From Rahnella woolbedingensis (lineage in GTDB: Bacteria; Pseudomonadota; Gammaproteobacteria; Enterobacterales; Enterobacteriaceae), in the NCBI RefSeq assembly GCF_003602095.1, contig NZ_RAHH01000032.1:1-53949 (forward strand): a stretch of 53,949 bases of DNA, given 5' to 3'. Below the pieces are notes generated by a model. That model was not told where the DNA came from. It made no database searches and was given only the letters and a program-made list of their open reading frames with translations. The position numbers and the translations under genes were made by a program. Below, in pieces: positions 52,511-53,949 of this stretch (position 1 is the first letter of the stretch; each line of letters begins with the position of its first letter).

Positions 52511-52543
52511 GAAACGATAAACCTCAGTGCGTTGTGTCGAAAT

Positions 52544-53656
52544 CTAGTTGGATGGCGCGTAAGCCGTGAACAGCGGCTTGCCGTTCTGCGCTGATTTTAA
52601 CACCCAGACGCGTCCGTAGTGATTATAATATCCTGCCGCATGACCCGCATCTGTCCCAATCCCCTGATACATATCGAAATGTTGCCCTTTAATCGCACCG
52701 CCGACATCCAGTGCGACCATCAGACGCATATGATATTTACCGGTGAATTTACCCTTATCATTTAATTCAGGGACTTCGGCCAGCAAAGTGGTACCCGCCG
52801 GGATCAGCGAACGGTCGGACGCCACTGACGCTTTGGCGATCAGCGGAACACCGCTTGCGCCACGAACCGGGGCGAACGGTTCCGGCTTAAAGAAGACAAA
52901 TGACGGATTTTGTTCCAGCAGTTCGCGGACTTCAGCCGCATTGTGCGTATCGGCCCACTGACGGATAGCCTGCATCGACATGTTTTCACGCGCCACTTCG
53001 CCACGGTCGATCAGCACTTTGCCGATACTGCGGTAGGCATGGCCGTTTTTGCCTGCGTAGCCAAAGAACATGAACGGGCGACCATCGCCGTAATCGACAT
53101 ACCCGCTGCCCTGCACTTCCATCATGAAGTTATCCATCAGAGAGTTGGTCCAGGCAATCACGTAGTTATCGCTCAGCGCACCGGAGTATATAGAAGCGCG
53201 ATCCGGCAGACGGCCGCGTTTCGGTGGCATACGGTACAGCGGATACTGGAATTCCCCCTGACGGGTATAACGCGCCTGCAACACAGGCGTGTAATAGCCA
53301 GTCAGCTGGACGTTACCGAAATTGTCAGCGCCTTCCATCTGATACGCACTGATTCCATACTGGCTCAGATTGCGGGTATCCGCGCCGGAACGTAACCATT
53401 GCTGTACGGCCTGGAAAGTCGTGTTATTACGACCATATAAAGAAGAAGAGGCAATTTGAACTGCGGCAACCTGATTGGAGTAATCCAACGCATTCACCGG
53501 TTTGCCTGTCGCATTCGGCTCATTGACGTATTCAAGCGCATTATCCAGACGACCATCTTTATACTGTTGGCCGCGGTCAGTGGGTCGCGAGGAACATCCC
53601 GCCAGTACCGCTATCACCAGACCACCCAGCAGATATTTACTCCAACGTCCTTTCAT
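52544..53656 (-). CDS. mltA: Membrane-bound lytic transglycosylase A
   Basis: A 370-residue outer-membrane lipoprotein that cuts peptidoglycan glycan strands, forming 1,6-anhydro ends. The lipobox is LAGC with Cys21. The MltA domain (about 120-275) is followed by the 3D domain with DVGGAIKG, the catalytic Asp region, and GIGTDAGHAAG near the C-terminus. The length is close to E. coli (365). It is 33 bp upstream of tcdA on the same strand and divergent from the fMet tRNA. Confidence 0.96.
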   Translation of the reverse strand: MKGRWSKYLLGGLVIAVLAGCSSRPTDRGQQYKDGRLDNALEYVNEPNATGKPVNALDYSNQVAAVQIASSSLYGRNNTTFQAVQQWLRSGADTRNLSQYGISAYQMEGADNFGNVQLTGYYTPVLQARYTRQGEFQYPLYRMPPKRGRLPDRASIYSGALSDNYVIAWTNSLMDNFMMEVQGSGYVDYGDGRPFMFFGYAGKNGHAYRSIGKVLIDRGEVARENMSMQAIRQWADTHNAAEVRELLEQNPSFVFFKPEPFAPVRGASGVPLIAKASVASDRSLIPAGTTLLAEVPELNDKGKFTGKYHMRLMVALDVGGAIKGQHFDMYQGIGTDAGHAAGYYNHYGRVWVLKSAQNGKPLFTAYAPSN

Positions 53657-53834
53657 TATTGCCGCGCTCTCTTACTTTCAGGGAAATGACTGGCGAAACG
53701 ATAACAAACGGCCTATCAGAAAGGAATTGCCACAGCCGAAAAAAGTGTGCTGAGCCAAATTGGCCATCAAACGGGTATTTTGTGGATAAAAAGTCAGCAA
53801 CTAAGTGCTTTATTTGAATAAATAAAAAAAAGGG

Positions 53835-53862
53835 TTGCACGAAATCTCATGGGGAGTATAGT
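53835..53862 (+). promoter_or_regulatory. fMet tRNA promoter
   Basis: -35 TTGCAC (53835-53840), a 16-bp spacer and -10 TATAGT (53857-53862), followed by a C/T-rich discriminator (TCGCCTCC). A very A/T-rich stretch (53808-53830) sits upstream as an UP-like element. This layout is typical of stringently controlled stable-RNA genes. Confidence 0.78.
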
Positions 53863-53876
53863 TCGCCTCCATCGGA

Positions 53877-53949
<73 letters not shown>

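Overview
The window is a gene-dense stretch of chromosome from a gamma-proteobacterium of the order Enterobacterales. The protein sequences are close to Escherichia coli homologues, usually matching in length within a few residues, but some of the gene order and the additions differ. A Yersiniaceae-type genome (Rahnella, Ewingella or Serratia relatives) is my best guess; I cannot fix the genus from sequence alone. I see no prophage, insertion sequence, CRISPR array, toxin-antitoxin pair or defence island.

Layout. Positions 1-300 hold the promoters (P1, P2) and boxA leader of an rRNA operon that runs leftward out of the window. Next come gmhB and the MetJ-controlled methionine importer metNIQ, then rcsF, trmO and proS on the plus strand. 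nlpE, arfB and yaeQ follow on the minus strand, then yaeP-rof on the plus strand. From 9.2 to 33.6 kb almost everything is on the minus strand: a small cytochrome c, tilS, gloA2 and ldcC, then the envelope, replication and lipid cluster. Read in transcription order that cluster is rpsB-tsf, pyrH, frr, dxr, uppS-cdsA-rseP-bamA-skp-lpxD-fabZ-lpxA-lpxB-rnhB-dnaE-accA. map, glnD, dapD and a DUF3461 gene run rightward to 38.9 kb.

At about 39 kb the gene order switches, relative to E. coli K-12, from the dapD neighbourhood to the yqcA-truC-yqcC / csrB / syd-queF-ppnN-xni / rlmM-ygdD-gcvA / gcvB / csdA-csdE-tcdA / mltA neighbourhood. The window ends inside an initiator tRNA gene (fMet), which has a strong stable-RNA promoter.

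The genes that act together are: envelope biogenesis (GmhB, LpxA, LpxB, LpxD, FabZ, AccA, CdsA, UppS, Dxr, BamA, Skp, RseP, MltA) with its stress sensors (RcsF, NlpE); translation (S2, EF-Ts, Frr, Map, ProS, TilS, TruC, RlmM, TrmO, TcdA, ArfB, fMet tRNA); and nitrogen/amino acid control (GlnD, DapD, MetNIQ, LdcC, GcvA/GcvB). Two large regulatory RNAs lie in the longest gaps: CsrB (minus, about 42.1-42.5 kb), with a perfect 18-bp GacA/UvrY-type palindrome upstream, and GcvB (plus, about 49.29-49.49 kb), divergent from gcvA.

Most of the window is well-known core genome. The points most worth checking are a terminator-like leader in front of an unassigned MFS transporter inserted between yqcC and csrB, an orphan c-type cytochrome between rof and tilS, a tandem 13-bp repeat with a dyad upstream of ppnN, and strong unexplained inverted repeats at 46.6 kb and 49.55 kb.
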